From Palleniella intestinalis (GTDB lineage: Bacteria > Bacteroidota > Bacteroidia > Bacteroidales > Bacteroidaceae), in contig NZ_JABKKG010000012.1 of assembly GCF_013166595.1 (NCBI RefSeq), positions 1 through 64,000 of the forward strand: 64,000 nt of DNA. The letters run 5' to 3'. The notes under the pieces were generated by a model that worked only from the letters and a program-made list of their open reading frames with translations, ran no database searches and was not told the origin of the DNA. The position numbers were made by a program, and so were the translations under genes. This document shows positions 38,711 through 47,187 of the stretch, in pieces. How positions within the stretch are numbered: the stretch's first letter is position 1; each line of letters opens with the position of its first letter.

Positions 38711-39360
38711 TTACTTTGATGCTGCATTCAAGAGTTTATCAATGTTGAATGTGAACGTGTAATCATTCTGAACATTCTCAATCATGATAGGCATCATTAT
38801 AGTCATAGTTTTACCGACAAGTGAAGATGCTCCTGCATTAAAATCTTCAGGAGTCTTATAAATACATGGAATCAGATAGTTTTCTCTCCAACCACCATAT
38901 TGACCAGACACAAAATAGACATTCTCTGTAGGAAGAAGAATATCAGAAATGCTTGCACCCTTGGGAACAGTAGTTGCTGGCTGAGAATTATTCTCTCAGT
39001 ATATTTTACACCTGCGTGCATAACTCGACCCACTTGACCTTTGGTGTCAACATAACTAATGTCATCCCAATTGATTTTGAGAGTATGGCCAGATTTGTTT
39101 TTGAGGGTAAAGTTGAATTGTTTTGAACCAACAAACCAAACGATGTCAATGTAATCGTCTTCATAACGGTACTTACTGACTCCTTCTTCATTGAAAGTCA
39201 CAACCTTTGTTTCACCAAATTGTTGCTTTGCATCAGCAGGGCTCTCTACAGTACTAAGTCCAACAGAATAGCTGGCAACATAGCTTTTGAAAGCACCACA
39301 AGAAGTTAAGCAAAGAGCTCCACAAATGAGAGCAACAAAACTAAATCTCTTCATTTTCAT
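38711..39360 (-). pseudogene. Small lipoprotein, frameshifted
   Basis: The N-terminus (39360) has a lipobox, L-C-L-T-S-C-G. The frame is lost near 38985-38995: the first frame continues as random residues to 38872, while the second frame (ending 38711) reads upstream as N-S-Q-P-A-T-T-V-P-K-G-A-S-I-S-D. This continues the protein with a one-base difference in an AT-rich stretch. The joined product is about 216 residues, beta-rich, of unknown function and probably outer-membrane anchored. A TACCTTTG promoter box lies upstream (39393-39400, minus). It is monocistronic and convergent with the defence operon. Confidence 0.65.
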
Positions 39361-39392
39361 ATGTTTATTTAAATATAAAGTTTATTGTGGTG

Positions 39393-39400
39393 CAAAGGTA
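39393..39400 (-). promoter_or_regulatory. -7 box of the lipoprotein gene
   Basis: On the minus strand it reads TACCTTTG followed by C, a strong TAnnTTTG match, 32 bp upstream of the ATG at 39360. A TTTG lies 23 bp further upstream, slightly beyond the usual spacing. Confidence 0.55.
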
Positions 39401-39437
39401 ATAACTAAACAACTAAAAAGAATCAAACTACATTTAC

Positions 39438-39453
39438 ATGGACTAAGATGGAT
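39438..39453 (+). repeat. Downstream copy of the 16-bp direct repeat
   Basis: ATGGACTAAGATGGAT matches 17426-17441 at 15 of 16 positions in the same orientation. It lies just past the 3' end of the M23 gene. The two copies enclose the methyltransferase-to-deiminase segment plus the lipoprotein. Confidence 0.35.
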
Positions 39454-39467
39454 GACAATAAACCTAA

Positions 39468-40088
39468 TTATACTTTTAAACTAAGCAAATATTTCACATA
39501 CTCTAGAAGTATGACAGGGTCAAACGCCTTGCCATCCTTTTTTGTTGTCAGATGCAGATGGGGACCAGTTGACATACCAGAGTTGCCAGATAATCCTAGT
39601 GTTTCTCCTGCATTGACATACATACCTTTTGTTACCCAAAACGAAGATAGATGGCAATAACTAATAGTATAGGCACCTGTCCTTACCATCACAAACTTTC
39701 CAGAACGAAAGTCTTGTCCAACTCCAATAACCTCACCAGGAAACATAGAGAACACCTTTTCGTAATGAGCTGCGAAATCCACGCCATTGTGCATAATTGC
39801 TTTGTGCATCACTGGATGGTTACGCATTCCATACTTTGAATTGATTCGAATGCTTTTCAATGGAAATGAAGCATTCAGATGTGGATGAATCTCATGTGCT
39901 ACTTTCTTGGGTAAAGAATCAGATTTCGCAATTGAGTCCACAGGAGCAATTTCATTTGTTTCTTGTGGATTTTTCTTTTTATAGACATGATGCTTCTTCA
40001 CATATCCAATCGTGTTGAATTGGGCATGTGCAACAGACGAACAGAATATAAACGTCAGTATCAATATTGGCAACTTTATAGCTTTCAT
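39468..40088 (-). CDS. Secreted M23-family metallopeptidase
   Basis: 206 residues with a signal peptide (S-V-A-H-A-Q, about residue 22). A C-terminal M23/LytM domain keeps the zinc ligands: M-H-N-G-V-D-F (His and Asp) and G-P-H-L-H-L (H-x-H), plus Y-C-H-L-S-S. It should cut peptide cross-links in peptidoglycan. It has its own promoter box (TACCTTTG, 40093-40100 minus) only 5 bp before the ATG, which implies a very short leader. It is one of several wall hydrolases in this element. The frame is complete. Confidence 0.85.
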   Translation of the reverse strand: MKAIKLPILILTFIFCSSVAHAQFNTIGYVKKHHVYKKKNPQETNEIAPVDSIAKSDSLPKKVAHEIHPHLNASFPLKSIRINSKYGMRNHPVMHKAIMHNGVDFAAHYEKVFSMFPGEVIGVGQDFRSGKFVMVRTGAYTISYCHLSSFWVTKGMYVNAGETLGLSGNSGMSTGPHLHLTTKKDGKAFDPVILLEYVKYLLSLKV

Positions 40089-40092
40089 GCTA

Positions 40093-40100
40093 CAAAGGTA
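40093..40100 (-). promoter_or_regulatory. -7 box of the M23 peptidase gene
   Basis: Minus-strand TACCTTTG ends 5 bp upstream of the ATG at 40088, so transcription would start at or inside the first codons. This suggests either leaderless translation or that the true start is slightly downstream. Confidence 0.45.
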
Positions 40101-40347
40101 ATCAGACTCAACAGAACTATACGAAAAGAACTACAATTCCCTTCTCTATCTAACTTTATTTATGCTAATAGTATGATAATTGAAGAATAATCATACTTCT
40201 TTCATAACTATTTATAAAACTTCTACGATACTAAGGTGGCTCTTCTACATCTTCTGCATATACAATGTAATTTTGTTGTCGGATTGGCTTTACGAATTAA
40301 TGTTTTCGTATAAGCCACCAGATATAAAACGTAAAAACAAAAAGCAA

Positions 40348-41100
40348 ATGAATTACAATTTCGATGAGAACGAGATGCCTTACGACATCCTTGAACGTTT
40401 CGGACTCACTCAGGCAATGATTGATGATTTGCCCACCGATGTCCTTCAGAACATCCACAACGGACGCAAGTCTCCAGTCTTGCCAGTCCATATCACAGCC
40501 GACGATGGTGAAGAAGTCAAGGCACGAACTAGATTCAGCCTTGTGAGAACAGTCAAAGGTGGCGTTGATGTTCTCTTCTATCCACAGCTCGATGAGTTTG
40601 GTTTGAAACTCTTCAACGAGCTGCAGGAAAAGAATCTCCTCGCAGGAAAACCTATAGTCGGTCATCTGGAGAGCAACGAAGTTGGCAACGAACTCGGAAT
40701 CAAGTGTTTCTTCCAGCTTGACCCTGAAAGCAAACAAGTACTTAGCGTACCCACACCTGTCATCGGCAGAAACATCCAATATGTAGCAGACCGTTACCGC
40801 CTCACTGGTACAGAAATGCAGAAGTTGCAAAATGGCGACGTTCTCACCATAATTGATGATGAGGAGGAACAGACCATCGGTATCGACCTTAACTCAAACA
40901 CCGGCATCCGCTTCGCAGCAGGTAACGAACTTGTCTGGAAGCGAGAAGCAAAGCGTGACTGGGATAAATTCAACTTCGGCATCTTCGGTTGTTGGACAAT
41001 GGACGAGAATGGCAATCTCGATTACATCCCAGAAGAGAACTATACCGAAGAGATGTGGAATGAGCAAAAGAAACTGGGTATGCGCATGATGCAGCGATAA
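40348..41100 (+). CDS. DUF4099-like conjugative-element protein
   Basis: 250 residues from ATG 40348, beginning M-N-Y-N-F-D-E-N-E-M-P-Y-D. This matches DUF4099-type proteins of Bacteroidetes mobile elements (L-E-R-F-G-L-T-Q-A-M-I-D-D-L-P, then I-Q-Y-V-A-D-R-Y-R-L-T-G-T-E-M-Q-K-L). The same frame is open upstream to a TTG at 40180 and would add a membrane-like segment, which I consider unlikely to be translated. It is the first gene of the second plus-strand module. Function is unknown; it may deal with transfer-DNA processing. Confidence 0.7.
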   Translation: MNYNFDENEMPYDILERFGLTQAMIDDLPTDVLQNIHNGRKSPVLPVHITADDGEEVKARTRFSLVRTVKGGVDVLFYPQLDEFGLKLFNELQEKNLLAGKPIVGHLESNEVGNELGIKCFFQLDPESKQVLSVPTPVIGRNIQYVADRYRLTGTEMQKLQNGDVLTIIDDEEEQTIGIDLNSNTGIRFAAGNELVWKREAKRDWDKFNFGIFGCWTMDENGNLDYIPEENYTEEMWNEQKKLGMRMMQR

Positions 41101-41131
41101 CCCAAAGTATTAACCAATAAAACAAGATTTC

Positions 41132-41341
41132 ATGGCAAATGTAAAGTACTATCCAGAAGATGTGCTTGTGGAGAAATTCCAGAGCGGAGAATATGGCTGG
41201 CTTGACTACATCAACCATCACTCACCAGAATGGCAGGAAGAATACACCGCATACTGTAAAGAGAAGAACCTTGTAGTCAACGAGGAATCGGCAGAAGAAT
41301 TTGTCGATTGGAAAGGTGAGCAGATTGAAGCTGGCGAATAA
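41132..41341 (+). CDS. Small acidic protein (69 aa)
   Basis: A 69-residue acidic protein, V-K-Y-Y-P-E-D-V-L-V-E-K-F at the start and E-E-F-V-D-W-K-G at the end, with no recognised domain. It lies 31 bp after the DUF4099-like gene and 35 bp before the next gene in the same direction. Codon usage looks like its neighbours. Probably a real small gene of the element. Confidence 0.6.
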   Translation: MANVKYYPEDVLVEKFQSGEYGWLDYINHHSPEWQEEYTAYCKEKNLVVNEESAEEFVDWKGEQIEAGE

Positions 41342-41376
41342 ACACACTGTACACAACCAACAAAAAGCATTAGAAT

Positions 41377-43008
41377 ATGTCTATCAGATCAAATGCATTA
41401 CCAGTAGGCAGAGACTTGGCTCCTGAATTACAAGCTATCCTTCGCAAGAATGGTATGCAAGCGCATATCATCAGACAAGGAGAAGGTTATCAGTTAGCCG
41501 TCCAAGGTCACGATTTACCTCTGCTCACATACGCCATCACGCCACAGCAGCATAGGGCATTGGTTGACTGGGGAGCTATCTCAGCTAACAAGCGAGCATA
41601 CAACACAGTTGCAGAACTCGTAAAGAACGATTTCTACATGCCTCGTGACTTCGTTCATGCCAGAAACGCCAACGGTCGTGTTGCCATGGGACTTCACGGC
41701 TACCGTATAGGCGTTGGTGAATACGGCAGACTGCCATGGAACAGACGTTGCGCCCACATGATGATGGATCCGTATCATGGACGCTTCCTCGGTTGGACTC
41801 CACGATGTCAAGAAGGATTCCACATGCGGCGAGTCGGAGGAGCTATGTTTATGCAAGGTGCTCCTATCGTACCAGAACGTCCTGACGGCAGAATGAAACC
41901 AGGCGAAATGCAGAATGGTGGCTACGGCTTCTACTATAAAGGCGGTCAACAAAACATGGTACAGCAACCTTCGCAGGATGTGTTGGCAGACTTGCAATCT
42001 GTCATTACGCCAGTGGAAGTTCGTACACGCCCTAAAGAACCAGCCAAGCCATACAACGAACTTATCACCTTCAAGGTCTATTTCAGCAATGACAAGTGGC
42101 AGGAATGTCTGTCTTCCCACGGCATCATCGTTGATGCAGCCAACAAGACACTGACCATTCAGTCCTCTGCTACCAAGCAAGACTTTGTCTATGACCTCAC
42201 CGAAGAGGAAGTAAAGAAGCTGACCAACAATTCCATCAAGGAAGTCCCCATCCAAAAGCGCATCGACATCATCAACAATGTCATAAAGAACGATTTTCAG
42301 GATAAGTTGACGATGGATATGCTCAATTCAAAAGAGCAAATCAGCCTGAAACTCAATTCAGAGGTGGAGGCAGAACTCTGTAATCGCCAACAAATGGTGC
42401 AAGAACAGTCAATAGCACTCGACAATGACCAGATAACTATCGAGCCAGAAGACCGTAGCGTAGCCCATGTTGACGGCAATAGCCTTTATGAACAGAACGA
42501 AAACAAGGGTTGGTTCCGTGAAGGCAAGCATGGCAGAGAAGTCCAGGTTGACGACATCAAGGTAGAGCCATTGCGTAATGAGCAAGGTGAGATTCAGAAA
42601 GACGAGAAAGGCAACGCCAAGTATCGCATGACAGCCGTCATCAACGGAGAAAGCATCAGCCATGAGATTACTCAAAAGCAGTACGACAAGTTCATGGCCA
42701 TCGATGACTATCACCGTATGAAGCTCTTCTCACATATCTTCAAAGAAGTGGATATGAAAACCATCCCTGGAGAAGGAAAGAACATCGGTGCACAGATTGG
42801 AGGAGCCCTCCTTGCAGGACTTGCCGTTATGAGCGAACTGGGCAGAGACCGTCCTGCACCGGCAGTATTCGTAGAACACCATCATGCCCATGGACCACAT
42901 GTATATTTCAAGGGCAGCGTTGATTCACCGCAAGACCTTGCTTCAAGAGCCTTTGATGCAGGACTCAATGCTGGAGAGCACGGTGTTGGCTTAGGTCATG
43001 GCAGATAA
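41377..43008 (+). CDS. Large conjugative-element protein of unknown function (543 aa)
   Basis: Not recognised. The N-terminal ~110 residues look like a compact alpha/beta domain (M-Q-A-H-I-I-R-Q-G-E-G-Y-Q-L-A-V-Q-G). A Met/Gly/Arg-rich stretch follows (about residues 120-195). The central part has K-E-V-P-I-Q-K-R and a beta-rich segment at about 385-440. There is a hydrophobic G-G-A-L-L-A-G-L-A-V-M near residue 475 and a His-rich motif E-H-H-H-A-H-G-P-H near 503. It sits 23 bp before the Toprim gene. It may be a DNA-processing partner. Confidence 0.6.
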   Translation: MSIRSNALPVGRDLAPELQAILRKNGMQAHIIRQGEGYQLAVQGHDLPLLTYAITPQQHRALVDWGAISANKRAYNTVAELVKNDFYMPRDFVHARNANGRVAMGLHGYRIGVGEYGRLPWNRRCAHMMMDPYHGRFLGWTPRCQEGFHMRRVGGAMFMQGAPIVPERPDGRMKPGEMQNGGYGFYYKGGQQNMVQQPSQDVLADLQSVITPVEVRTRPKEPAKPYNELITFKVYFSNDKWQECLSSHGIIVDAANKTLTIQSSATKQDFVYDLTEEEVKKLTNNSIKEVPIQKRIDIINNVIKNDFQDKLTMDMLNSKEQISLKLNSEVEAELCNRQQMVQEQSIALDNDQITIEPEDRSVAHVDGNSLYEQNENKGWFREGKHGREVQVDDIKVEPLRNEQGEIQKDEKGNAKYRMTAVINGESISHEITQKQYDKFMAIDDYHRMKLFSHIFKEVDMKTIPGEGKNIGAQIGGALLAGLAVMSELGRDRPAPAVFVEHHHAHGPHVYFKGSVDSPQDLASRAFDAGLNAGEHGVGLGHGR

Positions 43009-43030
43009 ACAACAATAGAAATAAAATGAG

Positions 43031-44503
43031 ATGACAGACGAACAGACATTTGCAGAATACAGAAACCGTATAAATATCAAGGAAGTATTGGAGGACGCAG
43101 GCTACACGTTTTACAAGCGTGATGGCTTGCGCTATCCTGCATATGTACGCCTGGACAGCGACGGAAAAAGAATCAGTGGTGACAAATACATTGTCATGCC
43201 CAACAAAAACTGCTGTTTCAAGCCGCCAACCATCAAGCTCTACTCTGTTACCTCCTTCATCTGGGAGCATCCAGACCTTTTCAAGGAGTACAAGTATGGC
43301 ATGAAGGAATCAGCCCTTGTCCATAAAGTCTGCCAACGCCTGCTAAACATCCCGGTAGAACATCGGAGTCAGGACGTGCATAATCCTACTGTCAACAGCA
43401 AGCCATTTGACATCAATGACTACAAGATTGACCGTTTCAATCCCAAAGACTTCGAGTCACAGAAGCCGTTCTACGCATTCTTCAAGTCAAGAGGAATTGA
43501 TTTCGCCACCCGTTGTGCTTTCCATCACAGCTTTTTCCTTGCGTCGAAAACCGCCAAAGATGGCAGCATATATAAGAATCTCTCCTTCCCTATGCACATT
43601 CCTGGGCAACCAGACAAATGTGTAGGCTTAGAGGAGAGAGGCTATCCTCGAAAGGATGGTTCTGCCCGAAAAGGCATGGCAACAGGTACAAACGCCAGTG
43701 AAGGTGTTTGGATAGCAAGTCCAAAGAACACCTCCCTCAAAGATGCGCAAAGAGTATATGTCTTTGAAAGTGCATACGATGCCATGGCATTTTACCAGCT
43801 TCAGATGCGCAAAGAATCCGGACTGGACAAGGAAGGACGACAAGATTTGAAAGCAGCGGTTTATGTCTCTACTGGAGGCAATCCAAGCTACGGACAGATA
43901 CAAGGTCTATTGAAAGCAGCACCACAAGCCACCTTCCACCTCGGTTTTGACAGAGACATTGCAGGAAGGCAGTTTGTGGCAAACTTCATAGATATAGCCA
44001 ACAAAAGGAGTATAGTGGCACCTGAGAATGTACCGAACGAAATGAGAGAGTTCATGGAAAGTTACGATAAACTACCAAAGACTACGAAAGAACTTTTGAA
44101 TTTCGATGACGATAATTACGACTTGCTCCCCGATGACTTGCGAAAACTGTATCTCACATACGATAGTGCAAATGATTTGGCTTTGGAATATCACTACTCT
44201 CACTTCATCTGTAAAGAAGACAAGCAGGAAGCGGTGGACAAAATGCGTATCGCTTGGAAGGATTTCAAAGAAGCATTTCTGAATAAACTCCATCTGCAAG
44301 AAGGCCAAAACCTCGAAACTGTGAATGTTGTCCGTGAACTTCCGTCGCAAGACTACAAGGATTTCAACGATGAGCTGCTTGATAAGAAGCTATTCTCATC
44401 GACCGACGTAGTAGAAACGGCATTTGACGATGGCGGTGTTGACTTGACTTTTGAACGCCAAGAAGAGAATGAGGAAACCAAACGTCATGGATTTAAACGA
44501 TAA
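43031..44503 (+). CDS. Toprim-domain (DnaG-like) primase-related protein
   Basis: 490 residues. The N-terminal ~110 residues resemble the DUF3991/zinc-finger-like domain of mobilisation primases (I-K-E-V-L-E-D-A-G-Y-T-F-Y-K-R-D-G). The central Toprim fold has the catalytic Glu in V-F-E-S-A-Y-D-A-M-A and the acidic pair in G-F-D-R-D-I-A-G (about residue 315). The C-terminus is helical and acidic. It probably synthesises primers on transferred single-stranded DNA or handles its replication, like TraP in Bacteroides elements. It precedes the PH-domain gene by 5 bp. Confidence 0.75.
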   Translation: MTDEQTFAEYRNRINIKEVLEDAGYTFYKRDGLRYPAYVRLDSDGKRISGDKYIVMPNKNCCFKPPTIKLYSVTSFIWEHPDLFKEYKYGMKESALVHKVCQRLLNIPVEHRSQDVHNPTVNSKPFDINDYKIDRFNPKDFESQKPFYAFFKSRGIDFATRCAFHHSFFLASKTAKDGSIYKNLSFPMHIPGQPDKCVGLEERGYPRKDGSARKGMATGTNASEGVWIASPKNTSLKDAQRVYVFESAYDAMAFYQLQMRKESGLDKEGRQDLKAAVYVSTGGNPSYGQIQGLLKAAPQATFHLGFDRDIAGRQFVANFIDIANKRSIVAPENVPNEMREFMESYDKLPKTTKELLNFDDDNYDLLPDDLRKLYLTYDSANDLALEYHYSHFICKEDKQEAVDKMRIAWKDFKEAFLNKLHLQEGQNLETVNVVRELPSQDYKDFNDELLDKKLFSSTDVVETAFDDGGVDLTFERQEENEETKRHGFKR

Positions 44504-44508
44504 CGAAT

Positions 44509-45000
44509 ATGACAGACCCAATCAGAAGATTCAATATCATAACCATTCGCCCACATTGGGCACAGTATATCATCTCGCAAGGAATGTCGTTCATCATCTG
44601 TTGCGCCATGTTTCTTATTGCCGGTCACGACAGCATCACCTACAAGATGCCATTTGTGGCACTGGGAACCGTCATTATATGTTTCATGCTCTACGAATGT
44701 CTGTATCTCCACAAGCTAAGATACATCATCACCTCAGAGCAGCTCATTATCCAACATGGAGTATTGACCAGAACCAGTGACTACATCGAGCTGTACCGAA
44801 TAGTGGATTTCAGCGAGAACCGTGGTATCATGGAGCAGTTCTTCGGATTGAAGACAGTCGGGATATTCAGTGGCGACCGTACCAATCCCCAACTGGACAT
44901 CTATGGCGTAAAGGAAAAGTTAGACGTTGTGAAGATTATACGTGAACGAGTAGAATACAACAAAAGGAGGAAAGGCATATATGAAATCACTAACAGATAA
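44509..45000 (+). CDS. PH-domain (bPH2) membrane protein
   Basis: 163 residues with two transmembrane segments (about 21-40 and 46-64), then a bacterial PH domain: I-I-T-S-E-Q-L-I-I-Q-H-G-V-L-T-R-T and Y-R-I-V-D-F-S-E-N-R-G-I-M-E-Q-F-F-G, as in YdbS-type proteins. Its last 20 bases overlap the next gene. Such proteins are frequent in Bacteroidetes conjugative elements but their role is unknown. Confidence 0.75.
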   Translation: MTDPIRRFNIITIRPHWAQYIISQGMSFIICCAMFLIAGHDSITYKMPFVALGTVIICFMLYECLYLHKLRYIITSEQLIIQHGVLTRTSDYIELYRIVDFSENRGIMEQFFGLKTVGIFSGDRTNPQLDIYGVKEKLDVVKIIRERVEYNKRRKGIYEITNR

Positions 45001-45694
45001 CAGAAGATGGGTGCTCGTATCAGCCATTGCATTAGCATTTTTGCTATTACCAGAGAGAGGTCATGCACAGATTGTTTCCAGCAACCCTTTGGAATATGTT
45101 GCCCTGGCAGAGGGTAACGAACTCATAAACGGCCAGATAAAGCATCAGATAGAAGACCAACAAAAGACAGCCCTCCTGCAGAATACCATCGCAGCCGAGT
45201 TTACCCAGATACATAAATGGGAAAAGAAGTACAACAACTATCTGAAAACAGCATCGGGCTATGCATCCACGCTGAAAGCCTGCACCTCGCTTTACGATGA
45301 CGGCGTAAGAATCTTCATCAACTTGTGCCATCTGAAGAAAGCAATTGCTAACAATCCCCAAGGCGTTGTAGCCACTATGAACATGAACAATCTCTATATC
45401 GAGACAGCCACAGAACTTGTCACGGTATATACCACACTAAAGGATGCCATAGCCAAGGGTGGTAAAGAGAACATGCTCACGGGTGCAGAGCGAAGCAAGA
45501 CCCTCTGGGAGTTGAATGACCGTCTCGCACAGTTCAACAAGAAACTCACAAGGCTAAGTCTAAGCATAAGATATTACACCATGGCAGATGTCTGGAACAA
45601 TGTCACGGCAGGAATGCTCGACCGAAGCAATGCCGAGATAGCCGGTCAAGCACTGGGTAGATGGCGCAGATGTGCCAGAGTTGTAACACCATAA
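44981..45694 (+). CDS. Secreted helical conjugation protein with C-terminal R-W motif
   Basis: 237 residues with a signal peptide (G-H-A-Q, about residue 30) and an all-helical mature part. The C-terminus reads A-L-G-R-W-R-R-C-A-R. The same layout and end motif are seen in the proteins at 1468, 4014, 4763 and 45722, so these look like one family placed in both transfer modules. It overlaps the PH-domain gene. A periplasmic scaffold role is likely; no enzymatic residues were recognised. Confidence 0.7.
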   Translation: MKSLTDNRRWVLVSAIALAFLLLPERGHAQIVSSNPLEYVALAEGNELINGQIKHQIEDQQKTALLQNTIAAEFTQIHKWEKKYNNYLKTASGYASTLKACTSLYDDGVRIFINLCHLKKAIANNPQGVVATMNMNNLYIETATELVTVYTTLKDAIAKGGKENMLTGAERSKTLWELNDRLAQFNKKLTRLSLSIRYYTMADVWNNVTAGMLDRSNAEIAGQALGRWRRCARVVTP

Positions 45695-45721
45695 GAAAGA
45701 ACTACTTTGAGGATAACATTT

Positions 45722-46420
45722 ATGAAACGTTTCTATGCTCTCATACTACTTTTCTTTTTTCTCATCTTTCCCTTCGAGGGGGAGGGTGGTAGTTTTCTCC
45801 ATGCTCAGGGAAACGACCCCGTGTTGGCAGGTATGATACTTCTCTATACCGACAAGGCAAAGAAAGAGTTGAAGCAGCAGGAAGAGATGATGCTCTTAGA
45901 GTCCACTGGGCATATATGGACAAAGGAAGAGGTGGAAGCAACAACCAACCTACATAAGGAGTTCAATAACTACCTTGACCAGTTCAACAGCATCATCAGT
46001 TATGCAGCACAAATCTATGGCTTCTATCACGAGATAGACCGTCTTGTGGCGCAACTTGGAACCTACAGCCATCAGCTCAGCCACCAAACGACCAATGCTC
46101 TGGCAGTAGCCCTTTCCTCCAATCGCAACAAACTCTATCGTGAGCTTATCATGAGTAGCGTGGAGATAGTCAATGACGTAAGGCAAGTATGCATCTCCAA
46201 TACCAAAATGACCGAGAAACAACGTCTGGAAATAGTCTTTGGCATACGTCCAAAACTCAAGCAGATGAACCAAAAACTCAAACGGCTGATACGTGCTGTG
46301 AAGTACACCAGACTATCAGACGTATGGGCAGAAATAGACTACGGAGCCAGGACTGAGGCAGACAAACCTACTATTGTTCAGCGATGCAAAGAACGATGGC
46401 GAAGGAACGCAAGACCTTGA
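45722..46420 (+). CDS. Secreted helical conjugation protein, paralogue-like
   Basis: 232 residues from ATG 45722 (an upstream TTG at 45707 is in frame but poorer). Signal peptide residues ~1-28 end L-H-A-Q. The mature chain is helical, with K-K-E-L-K-Q-Q-E-E-M near the start and the C-terminus R-C-K-E-R-W-R-R-N-A-R-P, very close to the C-R-K-R-W-L-R-H-A end of the 850-residue protein at 1468-4021. It follows a similar protein by 27 bp. Function is inferred from family and position only. Confidence 0.7.
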   Translation: MKRFYALILLFFFLIFPFEGEGGSFLHAQGNDPVLAGMILLYTDKAKKELKQQEEMMLLESTGHIWTKEEVEATTNLHKEFNNYLDQFNSIISYAAQIYGFYHEIDRLVAQLGTYSHQLSHQTTNALAVALSSNRNKLYRELIMSSVEIVNDVRQVCISNTKMTEKQRLEIVFGIRPKLKQMNQKLKRLIRAVKYTRLSDVWAEIDYGARTEADKPTIVQRCKERWRRNARP

Positions 46421-46483
46421 AGTAAAGATTCAATATAATCAGATAACAAATAATAGTACAATTATTTAGAAATAAAAAGCATT

Positions 46484-47134
46484 ATGGGTTGGGGTTCATT
46501 TTTAAAATCAACTCTTCGATTAGGAGGAAGGATGACCAGTGCAACTGCACACACATTGGGCGGTGCGGTGCTTCATCCTCAACAGACCTTAAAAGGCGTT
46601 GGTACTGCCACAAAAAGCGCAGTGGTCGGAGGAAGTCTTGGTTACATAGGTTGGGAGAAACTCACCACAGACAAAAGCGTTGTTGGCATAGTCAGCGATG
46701 CCGTCATAGGAGAAGATACCACCAAGATGATTGGCGATACAGTAACAGGCATTGGTAATGGTGTAAAAGACCTGAAAGACTCTGTTACGGGGCTATCAGA
46801 CAACGTAAATGGAGCTATCAGCAGCGTTGATTCAAAATGGAGCGGTATGTCAGGCTTCCTGCGAGCCATGTTCTCTGGACATGGTGGCGATATGTTTAGC
46901 AATTTCTTCAGCAATATAGGCAAAGGCAATGTATCTGGACTTAGCCTCATTGGGCTGGTCGTCTCCTCCCTACTTGTATTCGGTCGCTTCGGATGGTTAG
47001 GCAAAATAGCAGGAGCCGTTCTTGGCATGATGATGATTGGCAACAACGCTAATCTATCAAGTGTACTTGGTGGCAATAACAACCGGATGGCAAGCAACAA
47101 TAAGGAAGAGGGAAAGCATCAAGAAGCTGAGTAA
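46484..47134 (+). CDS. Gly/Ser-rich membrane protein (216 aa)
   Basis: The N-terminal half is Gly/Thr-rich (L-G-G-R-M-T-S-A-T-A-H-T-L-G-G). Amphipathic repeats follow (V-T-G-I-G-N-G-V-K-D-L-K-D-S-V-T-G-L), and there are one or two hydrophobic segments at about 156-195. The tail is short and charged. The pattern resembles a membrane-inserting or pore-associated component. It is preceded by a 60-bp AT-rich gap, so it may start a new transcript. No family recognised. Confidence 0.6.
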   Translation: MGWGSFLKSTLRLGGRMTSATAHTLGGAVLHPQQTLKGVGTATKSAVVGGSLGYIGWEKLTTDKSVVGIVSDAVIGEDTTKMIGDTVTGIGNGVKDLKDSVTGLSDNVNGAISSVDSKWSGMSGFLRAMFSGHGGDMFSNFFSNIGKGNVSGLSLIGLVVSSLLVFGRFGWLGKIAGAVLGMMMIGNNANLSSVLGGNNNRMASNNKEEGKHQEAE

Positions 47135-47187
47135 ATAAATACTGTAAGCGGGCGAAGATAACGCACACTGTAACAAAGTGTTACATA

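Noticed and set aside
40180..40347. N-terminal membrane extension of the DUF4099-like protein
   Set aside because: It needs a TTG start with no good ribosome site, and the family-like N-terminus begins at the ATG 40348.
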